This document shows positions 52,260 to 61,329 of a DNA stretch of 64,000 nt, piece after piece. Under the pieces are notes generated by a model. That model saw only the letters and a program-made list of their open reading frames with translations, was not told where the DNA came from and ran no database searches. The position numbers and the translations under genes were made by a program. Source of the DNA: Paraburkholderia sp041321145. Lineage in GTDB: Bacteria > Pseudomonadota > Gammaproteobacteria > Burkholderiales > Burkholderiaceae. The stretch is taken from assembly GCF_041321145.1 (NCBI RefSeq), contig NZ_JBGGWA010000009.1, forward strand, positions 124,001 to 188,000, given 5' to 3'. Numbering within the stretch: position 1 is the first letter of the stretch; each line of letters begins with the position of its first letter.

Positions 52260-53456
52260 TTAGACCTTCGCGCGGATCAGCGCCGCGAGACGCGACACGC
52301 CTTCGTCGATTCTGGCCGGCGGCACCGTGACGAACGACAGGCGCAGCGTGTTGTGCTGCGCTTCGTTCGCGAAGAACGGACCGCCCGGCACGAACGCGAC
52401 ATTCTGCGCGACGGCTTCGTCGAGCAGCTTCATGCTGTCGATCTGCGCGGGCAGATTCACCCACACGAACATGCCGCCCTCCGGACGGTTCCAGCTCACG
52501 CCTTCGGGCATGTAGCGTTCGAGCGAGGCGAGCATCGCCGCGCACTGATCGCGGTACAGCTCGCGAATGGTCGGCACGTGCGTGTCGAGGAAGCCGTCCT
52601 TGATCACTTCATACACGATGCGCTGCGTGAAGCTGGGCGTGTGCAGATCGGTGGCTTGCTTGGCCTGCACGAGTTTGAAGATCAGTTCTTCGGGCGCGAT
52701 GATGTAGCCGACCCGCAGGCCCGGCGCGAGCACTTTCGAGAACGAGCCCAGATGCACGATGTGATCCGGCGCCATCGACAACATGGTGGGCAGCGGAACG
52801 CCTGCGTAGTCGAGCGCGCCGTAGGGATCGTCTTCGATCACCGGGAACGGCGAAGTCTTCGCAAACGCGGCCAGTGCGCGGCGGCGTTCGATCGGCAGAC
52901 GGCGTCCGGTCGGATTCTGGAAGTTCGGTTGCGCGTACAACAGGCGTGCGCCGGCCGTCAGTTCGGGCGTGAGCGCCTCGGGGATCAGGCCTTGCTCGTC
53001 GGTCGGCACCTGTACATAGACCGGCTCATACATCGAGAACGATTGCAGCGCGCCGAGATAGGTCGGCGTTTCGACCAGCACCGGGCTGTCCGGGCACACC
53101 AGCACTTTGCCGAGCAAGTCGAGCGCCTGCTGCGAGCCGGTCGTGATCAGGACCTGGCTGGGGCGAATCTGCGCGCCGTTCACCGAATAGCGTTGCGCGA
53201 CCCATTCACGCAGCGGCAGATAGCCTTCGGTCGCGCTGTATTGCAAAGCCGCGGCGGGCGAGTCGCGCAGAATGCGGTCGGCCGCTTCGCGCATGCGTTC
53301 GGCCGGGAAGGTCGCCGGCGAGGGCAGGCCGCCCGCGAACGAAATGACTTCGGGCCGTTCCGTGACCTTCAGGATCTCGCGGATCGCCGAGCTCGTGAGC
53401 TTGCGTGCGCGTTCGGACAATTGCCACGTGGGGGCTTTCAAGTCGCTTTGGTCCAT
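52260..53456 (-). CDS. PLP-dependent aminotransferase (fold type I, LysN/2-aminoadipate type)
   Basis: A 398-aa aminotransferase. It starts ATWQLSERARKLTSSAIREILKVTERPEVISFAGGLPSPATFP, the pattern of 2-aminoadipate and related aminotransferases. The PLP Lys is in LGSFSKVLAPGLRVGYI, and VIEDDPYGAL and LLYAQPNFQNPTGR are typical motifs. It is cytosolic and transfers an amino group between a 2-oxo acid and an amino acid; the substrate is not fixed by sequence. RidA follows. The MocR regulator about 1 kb away shares its C-terminal fold. Confidence 0.85.
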   Translation of the reverse strand: MDQSDLKAPTWQLSERARKLTSSAIREILKVTERPEVISFAGGLPSPATFPAERMREAADRILRDSPAAALQYSATEGYLPLREWVAQRYSVNGAQIRPSQVLITTGSQQALDLLGKVLVCPDSPVLVETPTYLGALQSFSMYEPVYVQVPTDEQGLIPEALTPELTAGARLLYAQPNFQNPTGRRLPIERRRALAAFAKTSPFPVIEDDPYGALDYAGVPLPTMLSMAPDHIVHLGSFSKVLAPGLRVGYIIAPEELIFKLVQAKQATDLHTPSFTQRIVYEVIKDGFLDTHVPTIRELYRDQCAAMLASLERYMPEGVSWNRPEGGMFVWVNLPAQIDSMKLLDEAVAQNVAFVPGGPFFANEAQHNTLRLSFVTVPPARIDEGVSRLAALIRAKV

Positions 53457-53531
53457 GGTCTCCTCTGTTGGTTTCTCTGGAACCGGTCAAAACATCGATT
53501 ATCGCGCGAGTCGGCGACCCGCGCGCGTTGC

Positions 53532-54221
53532 TTATTTAAGGGTCCGTAGACCGTCGGGTGTTTCAAACTCGGCCACCAGCGCCGCAGCGCCTTGCGTATG
53601 CTGCAACGCGAGCAGATGCGCCGCGCCGAGCCAATGCAACTGCGCTGCAAGCGCTTCGGCCTGCGGATGAAATGCTTTCAAAGCTTTCAGCGCGACGTCC
53701 GTTTCCGGCAGGACCGCCGACGGATGCAGCGGCGTGTCCCATTGAATCAGCGACGGCAGCACGCCGTCGCCGACGCCTAGCCAAGTGGGGAAGGCGCCGT
53801 CGTCAGGCACCGACAAGCCCCAGGTGAAATCGCCGCGCGTCATCGACACGATGGGTGCGATGCGCTGCGGATACTGCGTTTGCCACACCGCGAGGCGTTT
53901 TGGGCGGTCGACCCGGGCGACCCAATGCGACAAATACGGTCCTTTTTCGAGCCGCGCGTGCGTCGCGGGGTCGTCGAGGGCGAATAGACGGGCGCGGGGT
54001 GCTGCGCCGTCGGCCGGAACGGCAGCCTGCGGGTCGACCGCGATAACCTCCAGATACACGCCGCCCCACAGATTCAGCAGGCGATTGTGGGTGCGCATCA
54101 GCGGATGCGCGCCGCCGCCGGCCGGTGCGACGCCGAGCGTGTCGGCGACGTACTGCGTGCCCTCGTCGAGGGTACGGGCGGAAATCACGAGATGATCGAG
54201 GTGGAGCGAATGAGCAGTCAT
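53532..54221 (-). CDS. Glyoxalase-like (VOC) domain protein
   Basis: A 229-aa protein beginning MTAHSLHLDHLVISARTLDEGTQYVADTLGVAPAGGGAHPLMRTHNRLL, typical of the glyoxalase-like domain family (PF13468 type) whose substrates are unknown. The HLDHLVI and THNRLLNLWGGVYLEVI strands give the first metal-site-like beta-alpha-beta. The start at 54221 has no clear ribosome site, but the frame upstream contains an Arg/Pro-rich reading unlike the family. It is divergent from the MocR regulator, so a role linked to that regulon is possible. Confidence 0.78.
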   Translation of the reverse strand: MTAHSLHLDHLVISARTLDEGTQYVADTLGVAPAGGGAHPLMRTHNRLLNLWGGVYLEVIAVDPQAAVPADGAAPRARLFALDDPATHARLEKGPYLSHWVARVDRPKRLAVWQTQYPQRIAPIVSMTRGDFTWGLSVPDDGAFPTWLGVGDGVLPSLIQWDTPLHPSAVLPETDVALKALKAFHPQAEALAAQLHWLGAAHLLALQHTQGAAALVAEFETPDGLRTLK

Positions 54222-54442
54222 GGGGGATCGAAGAAACGGTTTCCGCGGTAAGCCGGAGCGTGCGCCGGGTGCGGCGGCAGTGCTGCCGGGGTCGTAAGCA
54301 TAACCGTTTGCCGGGTCGGCAGGCCAGGCGGATGGCGTTTGGACCGGTCTTGCCCGATGTCGCTCGTGAGCGGCGGGAAGCAACCCAAACTGCTTCATCA
54401 TCCGTTGCTTATCTTGAATGTAGCGGTGGCGACCGGCACAGT

Positions 54443-54475
54443 AACGGTACAATCGGTTCGATACCGTTCGGTACA
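54443..54475. promoter_or_regulatory. MocR operator candidate
   Basis: AACGGTA-N12-TACCGTT (54443-54468) is a perfect 7-bp inverted repeat. A second CGGTACA word at 54469-54475 repeats the one at 54445-54451 exactly 24 bases apart, so three half-sites lie in 33 bases. MocR regulators usually bind such repeated half-sites near their own promoters; the element is 14 bases before the MocR start. Confidence 0.6.
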
Positions 54476-54488
54476 GTTGGAGCCCGTT

Positions 54489-55943
54489 ATGTCCGTCCCG
54501 CTTGCCCAGATTCCCACCCCTCACAATACGGCGTCGCTGACACTGGTCGAGCAGCTCGTCCAGTGGGCGCGCCGCCGCGTCGAGGAGCGCGTGTTCCGCC
54601 CCGGCATGCGCATGCCGTCGATCCGCAAGCTTGCCCTCGACAAGGGTGTGTCGCGCTTCACGGTGGTCGAGGCTTACGAGCGGCTGGTGGCACAAGGTTT
54701 TCTTGAGTCGCGGCGTGGTTCCGGCTTCTATGTGCGCGAGCGGCTGGCCGGTGTGTCGTCGGCTGAAATCCGTACGATTGCCGCAGCGGCGCCCGCGCCG
54801 GCCACGATCGACGTGGTCTGGTTACTGCGCAATATGCTGCACACGGGTGCGCGCCCCGAGCGCAGCCCAGGCCTCGGCTACCTGCCCGGGCGCTGGCTCG
54901 ACGGCGATCTGATCACTAACGCGTTGCGCACGCTCGGCCGGCAAAGCGGTGCGCAGATGCTCGGCATTGGCACACCGCAGGGCTTTTTGCCGCTGCGCCA
55001 GCAGTTGCAGACGCGCCTGGAGGAGTTGGAAATCGGCGCGTCGCCGGATCAGATCGTGATGGTCTCCGGCATTACCCAGGCGATCGACCTGATATCGCGC
55101 ATCTACGTAAAATCGGGCGATGCGGTGATCGTCGGCGATCCGGCCTGGTTTCAGATGTTCGGGCGCTTCGCGTCGCAGGGCGCGCGGCTGGTCGGCATGC
55201 CGTACACGCCGGACGGCCCGGACCTCGACGCGCTCGAGTCGCTCGTGGAGACGTGGCGGCCGAAAATGCTGGTGATCAATTCGGTGCTGCAGAATCCGAC
55301 CGGCACGTCGCTCACGGCCGCGCAGGCGTTTCGTATCCTGCGGCTTGCCGAAGCGTACGATTTCATCGTCGTCGAAGACGATATTTACGGCGATCTGTGC
55401 CCGCCGAGCTATCCGGGCACCCGGCTCGCGAGCCTCGACCAGTTGAAGCGCGTGATCTATCTCGGCAGCTTTTCGAAGACGCTGGCGCCCAATCTGCGCG
55501 TGGGCTTTATCGCCTGTGCGCCGGAGGTGGCCACGGCGGTCAGCGATCAAAAGATGCTGGTCGGCATGACGAGCCCGGAACTGAACGAGCGCGTGCTCTA
55601 CAAGATTCTCACCGAGGGTCACTACCGAAGGCACGTCGAGCGACTGCGCTTGCGGCTGGACGGCGTGCGCGAAAAATCCGTGCGGATGCTGGAGAAGACC
55701 GGCATGAAGCTGTTCCTGACGCCCACGGCAGGCATGTTCCTGTGGGCCGACACCGGCGTGGATGCGAGCGCGCTGGCCGCCGCCGGGCACGAAGACGGCT
55801 TCCTGCTGACGCCTGGCAGCCTGTTTTCTCCGCAACAATCGCCCACCACATGGATGCGCTTCAATATAGCCAACTGCGGCGATCCGGAGCTGGCGGCGTT
55901 CCTGTGCCGCTATCTGGACAGCGTCGCACGCCGCGCCTCTTGA
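54489..55943 (+). CDS. MocR-type GntR regulator with PLP aminotransferase domain
   Basis: A 484-aa regulator. An N-terminal GntR winged HTH (about 17-82: VEERVFRPGMRMPSIRKLALDKGVSRFTVVEAYERLVAQGFLESRRGSGFYV) is fused to a fold-type I aminotransferase-like domain with the PLP Lys in LGSFSKTLAPNLRVGFI. MocR proteins sense PLP or amino-acid adducts and often regulate adjacent genes. Targets may be its own promoter (half-sites immediately upstream) and the divergent glyoxalase-like gene. The start was chosen at 54489, just after the operator. Confidence 0.9.
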   Translation: MSVPLAQIPTPHNTASLTLVEQLVQWARRRVEERVFRPGMRMPSIRKLALDKGVSRFTVVEAYERLVAQGFLESRRGSGFYVRERLAGVSSAEIRTIAAAAPAPATIDVVWLLRNMLHTGARPERSPGLGYLPGRWLDGDLITNALRTLGRQSGAQMLGIGTPQGFLPLRQQLQTRLEELEIGASPDQIVMVSGITQAIDLISRIYVKSGDAVIVGDPAWFQMFGRFASQGARLVGMPYTPDGPDLDALESLVETWRPKMLVINSVLQNPTGTSLTAAQAFRILRLAEAYDFIVVEDDIYGDLCPPSYPGTRLASLDQLKRVIYLGSFSKTLAPNLRVGFIACAPEVATAVSDQKMLVGMTSPELNERVLYKILTEGHYRRHVERLRLRLDGVREKSVRMLEKTGMKLFLTPTAGMFLWADTGVDASALAAAGHEDGFLLTPGSLFSPQQSPTTWMRFNIANCGDPELAAFLCRYLDSVARRAS

Positions 55944-56028
55944 AACCGCGCCGGCTTGCCCCCAGTTAGGCGGACAGTCTTGAATTCCCAGTCTTGAATC
56001 CCATTCGCAACAGAGAGGAAGTCCGACC

Positions 56029-57927
56029 ATGGCACAAGAAACCATGAGCTTTCAGGCAGAAGTGAAACAACTTCTGCATCTGATGATCCATTCGCTGTAC
56101 AGCAACAAGGAAATCTTTCTGCGTGAGCTGATTTCGAATGCGTCCGACGCGGCCGACAAGCTGCGCTTCGAAGCGATCGAAAACAGCGCGTTGTACGAAA
56201 ACGATTCCAATCTGCGGATTCGTGTGTCGTACGACAAGGCCGCGCGCACCGTCACCATCGACGACAACGGCATCGGCATGAGCCGCGACGAAGCGATCGC
56301 CCACCTCGGCACGATCGCGCGCTCGGGCACCAAGGAATTTTTCGGCAAGCTCTCCGGCGACCAGCAGAAAGATGCGGCGCTGATTGGCCAGTTCGGCGTG
56401 GGTTTCTACTCGGGCTTTATCGTCGCGGACAAGATCACGGTCGAAACGCGCCGCGCCGGCTTGCCCGCCTCGGAAGGCGTGCGCTGGGAAAGCGCGGGCG
56501 AAGGCGACTTCGCGGTGGAGCAGATCGAACGCGCCGCCCGCGGCACGACCATCACGCTGCATCTGCGTGCCGATGAAGACGAGCTGCTGTCGTCGCATCG
56601 TCTGAAGTCGATCATCCAGAAGTATTCGGATCACGTCGCGCTGCCCATCCTGATGGCTAAGGAAGAGTGGGACGCCGAAAAGAGCGAGATGGTCACGAAG
56701 GACGAGGACGAGACCGTCAACCAGGCGAGCGCGCTGTGGACCCGGTCCAAGAACGAGATCACCGAAGACCAGTACAAGCAGTTCTACCAGCATCTCTCGC
56801 ACGATCACCAGGATCCGCTGACGTGGACGCATAACCGCGTTGAAGGCCGCAGCGAATACACGCAGCTGCTGTACGTGCCGACGCGTGCGCCGTTCGACAT
56901 GTTCAACCGCGATCATCGCGCCGGCCTGAAGCTGTACGTGAAGCGCGTGTTCATCATGGACGACGCCGAACAACTGCTGCCGGCGTATCTGCGCTTCGTG
57001 AAGGGCGTGGTCGATTCGGCTGATCTGCCGCTGAACGTGTCGCGTGAAATCCTGCAGGAAAGCCGCGATGTGAAGGCGATCCGCGAAGGGGTGACCAAGC
57101 GCTCGCTGTCGATGCTCGAAGAATTGGCGAACGCGGACAATGACGCCGACAAGGAAAAGTACGCGGGCTTCTGGAAGGAATTCGGCCAGGTGCTGAAGGA
57201 AGGCATCGGCGAAGACTTCGCCAATCGCGAGCGCATTGCCAAGCTGGTGCGCTTTGCTTCCACGCAGACGGAATCGCCTGAGCAAACCGTGTCGCTCGCC
57301 GATTACGTCTCGCGAATGAAGCCCGAGCAAACGAAGCTCTATTACGTGACCGCCGACACGTGGCAGGCCGCTACCCACAGCCCGCATCTCGAAGTGTTCC
57401 GCAAGAAGGGCGTGGAAGTGCTGTTGCTGACCGATCGCGTGGATGAATGGATGCTGTCGTTCCTGAACGAATTCGACGGCAAGCCGCTGCAAAGCGTCGC
57501 GCGTGGCGACCTCGATCTGGGTGCGCTGAATGACGAAGAAAAGCAGGCGCAGGAGAAAGTCGGCGAAGAGTTCAAGCCGCTCGTCGACAAGATGAAGGAA
57601 GCGTTGAAGGACAAGGCCAAGGACGTGCGTCTGACGTTCCGCCTGACCGATTCGCCGTCCTGTCTCGTGGCTGACGACGGCGAAATGAGCGGTTATCTGC
57701 AACGTATGCTTAAGGCTGCCGGCCAGGACGCGCCGTCGTTCCATCCGATTCTCGAAGTGAATCCGGAGCATGCGCTGGTGAAGGGCCTGCACGCGGACAG
57801 CGCGACTTTCGACGACTGGTGCCATCTGTTGTTCGATCAGGCGTTGCTTGCTGAAGGCGGCGCGCTGGAAGATCCGGCTAGCTTCGTGAAGCGGACCAAT
57901 GCGCTGTTGTTGGCGCGTGCGGGTTGA
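56029..57927 (+). CDS. htpG: Chaperone HtpG (bacterial Hsp90)
   Basis: A 632-aa cytosolic Hsp90. The N-terminal ATPase domain holds LRELISNASDAADKLR, the lid region IDDNGIGMSRDEAIAHLGTIARSGTKEF and LIGQFGVGFYSGF. The middle domain has NVSREILQES. There is no eukaryote-like charged linker or MEEVD tail, as expected. GAGAGGAAG precedes the ATG. It is monocistronic with a strong terminator. The AT-poor leader shows no obvious heat-shock promoter. Confidence 0.97.
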   Translation: MAQETMSFQAEVKQLLHLMIHSLYSNKEIFLRELISNASDAADKLRFEAIENSALYENDSNLRIRVSYDKAARTVTIDDNGIGMSRDEAIAHLGTIARSGTKEFFGKLSGDQQKDAALIGQFGVGFYSGFIVADKITVETRRAGLPASEGVRWESAGEGDFAVEQIERAARGTTITLHLRADEDELLSSHRLKSIIQKYSDHVALPILMAKEEWDAEKSEMVTKDEDETVNQASALWTRSKNEITEDQYKQFYQHLSHDHQDPLTWTHNRVEGRSEYTQLLYVPTRAPFDMFNRDHRAGLKLYVKRVFIMDDAEQLLPAYLRFVKGVVDSADLPLNVSREILQESRDVKAIREGVTKRSLSMLEELANADNDADKEKYAGFWKEFGQVLKEGIGEDFANRERIAKLVRFASTQTESPEQTVSLADYVSRMKPEQTKLYYVTADTWQAATHSPHLEVFRKKGVEVLLLTDRVDEWMLSFLNEFDGKPLQSVARGDLDLGALNDEEKQAQEKVGEEFKPLVDKMKEALKDKAKDVRLTFRLTDSPSCLVADDGEMSGYLQRMLKAAGQDAPSFHPILEVNPEHALVKGLHADSATFDDWCHLLFDQALLAEGGALEDPASFVKRTNALLLARAG

Positions 57928-57971
57928 GCTTGAATCGAGTTTGAATAGGCGTTGTGTTGACGCTTGTGGCT

Positions 57972-58005
57972 AAAAAATGCGCTGCCTTGGCAGCGCATTT
58001 TTTTT
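57972..58005. terminator. Bidirectional terminator after htpG
   Basis: A 15-bp AAAAAATGCGCTGCC/GGCAGCGCATTTTTT stem with a two-base loop and T-runs on both strands. Confidence 0.9.
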
Positions 58006-58053
58006 GCCCGGCGCGGCGTTTTTGCGCCGGTTCAGGCAAGCAATGCTCAGGGC

Positions 58054-58323
58054 TTAGTGAGCGGACGCCTGGCCATGCAAATGACGCACTTGCGATAGCA
58101 CGGACCCGGCCAGTTCCTTCGCTTCCAGACAGGCGTGGTGATCGGCCAGCACTTTCGCCGCAAGACTGCCGATGGTCGTGCTGGTCTGCTTCGACGTGTG
58201 GTGCTGCGCGAGCGCTGAACCGGCAAGTTCTTTTTCCAGATGCAAGGCGCCCGGGCGCCGCAAAACGACTGCGGCAAGATGGGCGATGCGGTCGGATGTT
58301 TCTTTTGAGTTCGTCGTATTCAA
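58054..58323 (-). CDS. Small helical protein with TTG start
   Basis: An 89-aa soluble protein rich in Ala, His and Leu (SDRIAHLAAVVLRRPGALHLEKELAGSALAQ), forming an amphipathic helix. It appears to hold two copies of an ELAGS unit: KELAGSALAQ at about 31-40 and KELAGSVLSQ at about 69-78. There is no in-frame ATG near the start, but AGGAG lies six bases before the TTG at 58323, supporting a TTG start. It is convergent with htpG and divergent from the TPR gene. No known domain. Confidence 0.6.
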   Translation of the reverse strand: MNTTNSKETSDRIAHLAAVVLRRPGALHLEKELAGSALAQHHTSKQTSTTIGSLAAKVLADHHACLEAKELAGSVLSQVRHLHGQASAH

Positions 58324-58593
58324 GCCTTACTCCTATGTGTTTATTGTCGATCCGGACGACTTTCGGGTCTGCGAAAGTCGTTCCGGAAAATAATTATGGT
58401 TAACTAATAAAATCAATTCAACAACAGTAAATTGAGATTGATTTGTGAGATGTGAAAAGCCACTTTTGTCTTATGCTGGCGCGTTAAGAATTCGGATGAT
58501 TAAAGGATTGTTTGCAATCTTTAAGCCGTTTATGCACCGAATCTTATTTCTGCGATTACACCTTCACCTGTTGCAATCACTCTTTGTATTCCC
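58324..58593. promoter_or_regulatory. AT-rich leader with hairpins before the TPR gene
   Basis: These 270 bases have markedly lower GC than their surroundings. They contain an outer dyad ATTCGG/CCGAAT (58490-58495, 58537-58542) enclosing a stem TTAAAGGATTG/CAATCTTTAA with loop TTTG (58500-58524). This could be a structured leader or a silencer-protein binding region for the TPR gene. No ribosome site is obvious before its ATG. Confidence 0.45.
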
Positions 58594-60396
58594 ATGTCCG
58601 ATTCCACTTTGGCGAAACCTGTCGATTCATTGCGTCTCCTATGGTCGATCTTGCGCGAGCAGGGCTTCGATGCTGCTGAGCGCCGTGCTGTCGAACTCGC
58701 AGCGGGAGGTGTGTCGCTGCAATTGCACGCCGACCTGTGCGCGAGCGCCGGGCGTTTCGAAGCGGCGTATCACAGCGCATCGCAAGCGCAGGCCGAAGGC
58801 CGTGGCGCGCGTCACGCCAGGCTGGCGCTTTTCGCCGATGCACTTGGCCATGTTGAGGCCGTGCGGCAGCACTGCGAACAGGCGGTGACCACGCAGCCGT
58901 TCGCGGCGACGCTCGACTGGATCGTCTGGTTGATCGACCACTGCGGCGCCTATTCGGCTGCGGCGCAGATGTTGCGTGCTTATGAGCGCCACGCGTCGCA
59001 GGACGCCCGGGCGCCATGGTGGCTGGCGATTTCGCTAGCGGTCCTGCCGGACGCGAGCGCCCCAGCCGAGCGCCGCGCGGCGTTATTGCGCGCGTACGCG
59101 CTCGACCCGGCGATTCATCCCGCGTTGCCGTTACAGCTTGTGCTGGCGTTCCGCGAGATACGCGATTGGCACACGGTCGAACGTGTTTGCCGCGAGATGC
59201 TCGCGCGCAATCCGGCTGATGCCGAGATGGCCTGGCAACTGAGCCACGCGCAATGGCAGTGCGACGACGCAGCCGCCGCGGAGGCGACGATGCGCGCCGT
59301 CAATGCCGCCGCGCCCGGCAACGCCGACGTGTTGGCTGCGATTGGCATGTATCTCGCCGAGCAGGCGCGCTTTGACGACAGCGAAGCGACGCTGCATGCG
59401 GCGCTTGCGCTCGATCCTGCCACGGTGCAGGCGGCGGTCGATCTGGCCGACCTGGCGTTGCGACGTGGCGATTGGGCCCGCGCATGGCCGCGTTTCGAGG
59501 CACGTCTGGCACGGGGCGACCGCGAGTCGGACAACGTCGTGACCGTCATGGGACGCCTGGCGCCGCGCTGGCGGAATGAACCGCTCGCCGGCAAGACGCT
59601 GCTCGTGCATAGCGAGCAGGGTAACGGGGACGACATCCAGATGGTCCGATTCGTCGCGGAGCTAGCTGCGCGTGTGCGCGATGAGGGCGGTCGATTGGTG
59701 CTTGCGGTACGCCGGGCATTGCAGCCGCTGTTCGCGCGCTATTACGCCGATTGCGTGTCTATCGAAGACGGGCCGGTTGGCAAGCCGCACTACGTTTTGC
59801 CGATGATGAGCATACCGTGCGTGCTCGGCTTGTTGCGTGAGCAGGTCGGCGGTGCGGCCTATCTGCATACCGACGCAAACAACGCGGCGGCATGGCGCGA
59901 GCGGGTAAGCGCATGCGTTGGGGATGCGGCGCTCCACGTCGGCCTCGTGTGGTCGGGCAGCCCGACTCATCGGCGCGATGCGAAACGATCGATTCCGCTT
60001 GCAGCGCTGGCGCCAGTGCTGGCCTTACCCGGCGTTGTGTTCCATCCGCTGACACCCGGCCGTGGCGCCGATGTGACGGCTTTGATCCAGCAGGGCTATT
60101 GCATCCGCGATCTGACTTCGCACTACGAGGCCGGTTTCGACGACGTAGCCGCGCACCTCGCCGCGCTCGATGCGCTGCTGACAATCGACAGCGCCCCGTT
60201 GCATCTAGGCGGTGCACTGGGGCGTCCCGTGCTGGCGATGCTCGATCACGTGTCGCACTGGTGTTGGGGCAACGAGGAGGCGCAGCCCTGGTATGACTCT
60301 GTCGAGCTGTTCAGACAGGCGCAGCCGGGTGCATGGGAGCCGGTGGTCGGGCGAGTGGCTGCGCGCTTGCAAACGCTGGTGCCCTCTCGCAAGTAG
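58594..60396 (+). CDS. TPR protein with GT9/SPINDLY-like glycosyltransferase domain
   Basis: A 600-aa protein. Residues about 1-300 are Ala-rich helical repeats of TPR type (AEMAWQLSHAQWQCDDAAAAEATMRAVNAAAPGNADVLAAIGMYLAEQARFDDSEATLHAALALDP). The C-terminal 280 residues resemble a glycosyltransferase-9/O-GlcNAc-transferase-like fold: LHVGLVWSGSPTHRRDAKRSIPL, DVAAHLAALDALLTIDSAPLHLGGALGRPVLAM and WYDSVELFRQ. Such proteins glycosylate cell-surface or flagellar proteins in other bacteria; acceptor and donor are unknown here. There is no signal peptide. It follows the AT-rich leader and ends before a 16-bp hairpin. Confidence 0.75.
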   Translation: MSDSTLAKPVDSLRLLWSILREQGFDAAERRAVELAAGGVSLQLHADLCASAGRFEAAYHSASQAQAEGRGARHARLALFADALGHVEAVRQHCEQAVTTQPFAATLDWIVWLIDHCGAYSAAAQMLRAYERHASQDARAPWWLAISLAVLPDASAPAERRAALLRAYALDPAIHPALPLQLVLAFREIRDWHTVERVCREMLARNPADAEMAWQLSHAQWQCDDAAAAEATMRAVNAAAPGNADVLAAIGMYLAEQARFDDSEATLHAALALDPATVQAAVDLADLALRRGDWARAWPRFEARLARGDRESDNVVTVMGRLAPRWRNEPLAGKTLLVHSEQGNGDDIQMVRFVAELAARVRDEGGRLVLAVRRALQPLFARYYADCVSIEDGPVGKPHYVLPMMSIPCVLGLLREQVGGAAYLHTDANNAAAWRERVSACVGDAALHVGLVWSGSPTHRRDAKRSIPLAALAPVLALPGVVFHPLTPGRGADVTALIQQGYCIRDLTSHYEAGFDDVAAHLAALDALLTIDSAPLHLGGALGRPVLAMLDHVSHWCWGNEEAQPWYDSVELFRQAQPGAWEPVVGRVAARLQTLVPSRK

Positions 60397-60504
60397 CAGT
60401 TTTTCCGCTACGCTGACCGTGCTTCAACGCTCGGTCTGGTGATCCCCGTCGACTCGGCGGTCGCTTATCTGGCCGGGGCGTCGGGGGGGCCGAAATGATA
60501 GTCC

Positions 60505-60541
60505 GTGATAACCGGACGCGCCAACCGCGTCCGGTTATCAC
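60505..60541. terminator. Perfect 16-bp hairpin between convergent genes
   Basis: GTGATAACCGGACGCG and its complement form a perfect 16-bp stem with a 5-base loop. It separates the TPR gene from the OmpA-like gene. No T-run, but its strength and place suggest bidirectional termination. Confidence 0.65.
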
Positions 60542-60578
60542 CCTGTTCGCGCCTGGAATGCCAGGCTGTGGCAAACGC

Positions 60579-61085
60579 CTACTTCTTACCCATCAACGTA
60601 TCCATCGTCTCACCCCGCACGAGAATCTCCGTGCGACGGTTCAGCGCGCGCCCTTCGGCCGTGTCGTTGCTTGCCACGGGGTTGTTATACGCGTTGCCCT
60701 TCGTGCGGATGCGCTCCATCACCACACCGCGTGCCACCAGCGCATACCCTACCGCAACAGCGCGTTCCTCCGAGAGCTGCTGGTTGTATTCCAGCGTGCC
60801 GACGTTATCGGTGTACCCCTCGACCACGATCGGTTTTTTACTGCGCTTGAGCAGAACGGCAGAGCGATTGATTACCGTGACTGCGTCGCCGCGCACTTCG
60901 GATTTGCCGAATTCGAACAGCGCCGTTTCGGGCAGTCTGACTGCGACACCGCCGGCGACTGGCGTCACCTCGATGCCGACTGCCTTGTTCAGCGATGTTT
61001 CCGTATCGCGATTCAATGGGGCTGCGCAGCCCGCCATTAGCAGGACCGACATCGCGCAAGCCGTCAGGCCCAGGAATGTTTTCAT
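60579..61085 (-). CDS. OmpA-family peptidoglycan-binding lipoprotein
   Basis: A 168-aa lipoprotein. The lipobox is LMAGC with Cys20. The OmpA C-terminal domain (about 52-155) has ETALFEFGKSEVRGDAV, VVEGYTDNVGTLEYNQQLSEERAVAVGYAL and the peptidoglycan-binding end ALNRRTEILV. It should anchor the outer membrane to the cell wall. It is close to Pal/YiaD-type lipoproteins and has no tol-pal neighbours. Convergent with the TPR gene. Confidence 0.88.
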   Translation of the reverse strand: MKTFLGLTACAMSVLLMAGCAAPLNRDTETSLNKAVGIEVTPVAGGVAVRLPETALFEFGKSEVRGDAVTVINRSAVLLKRSKKPIVVEGYTDNVGTLEYNQQLSEERAVAVGYALVARGVVMERIRTKGNAYNNPVASNDTAEGRALNRRTEILVRGETMDTLMGKK

Positions 61086-61329
61086 GTTTCTTTTTCTCCT
61101 TCTCTATCCAATCACATGGCGCGCCCCTTCGATCGCGGGCGAACCGCCGACGTTGTAAAGCACGAAGGTTGTATCGCGCGGCGCTAGCGGGGGAGAATCG
61201 GAACTATCTGAAATCGGCAATCTGATTGAGGCAAATCAGCATTCGAACAGCTGTCAATGAAACTTCCTGACGGGAGAGCAGTGCGTGTCTGTCAATCCGC
61301 TGACGGCCGCGCCGTTATAATCCGACACC

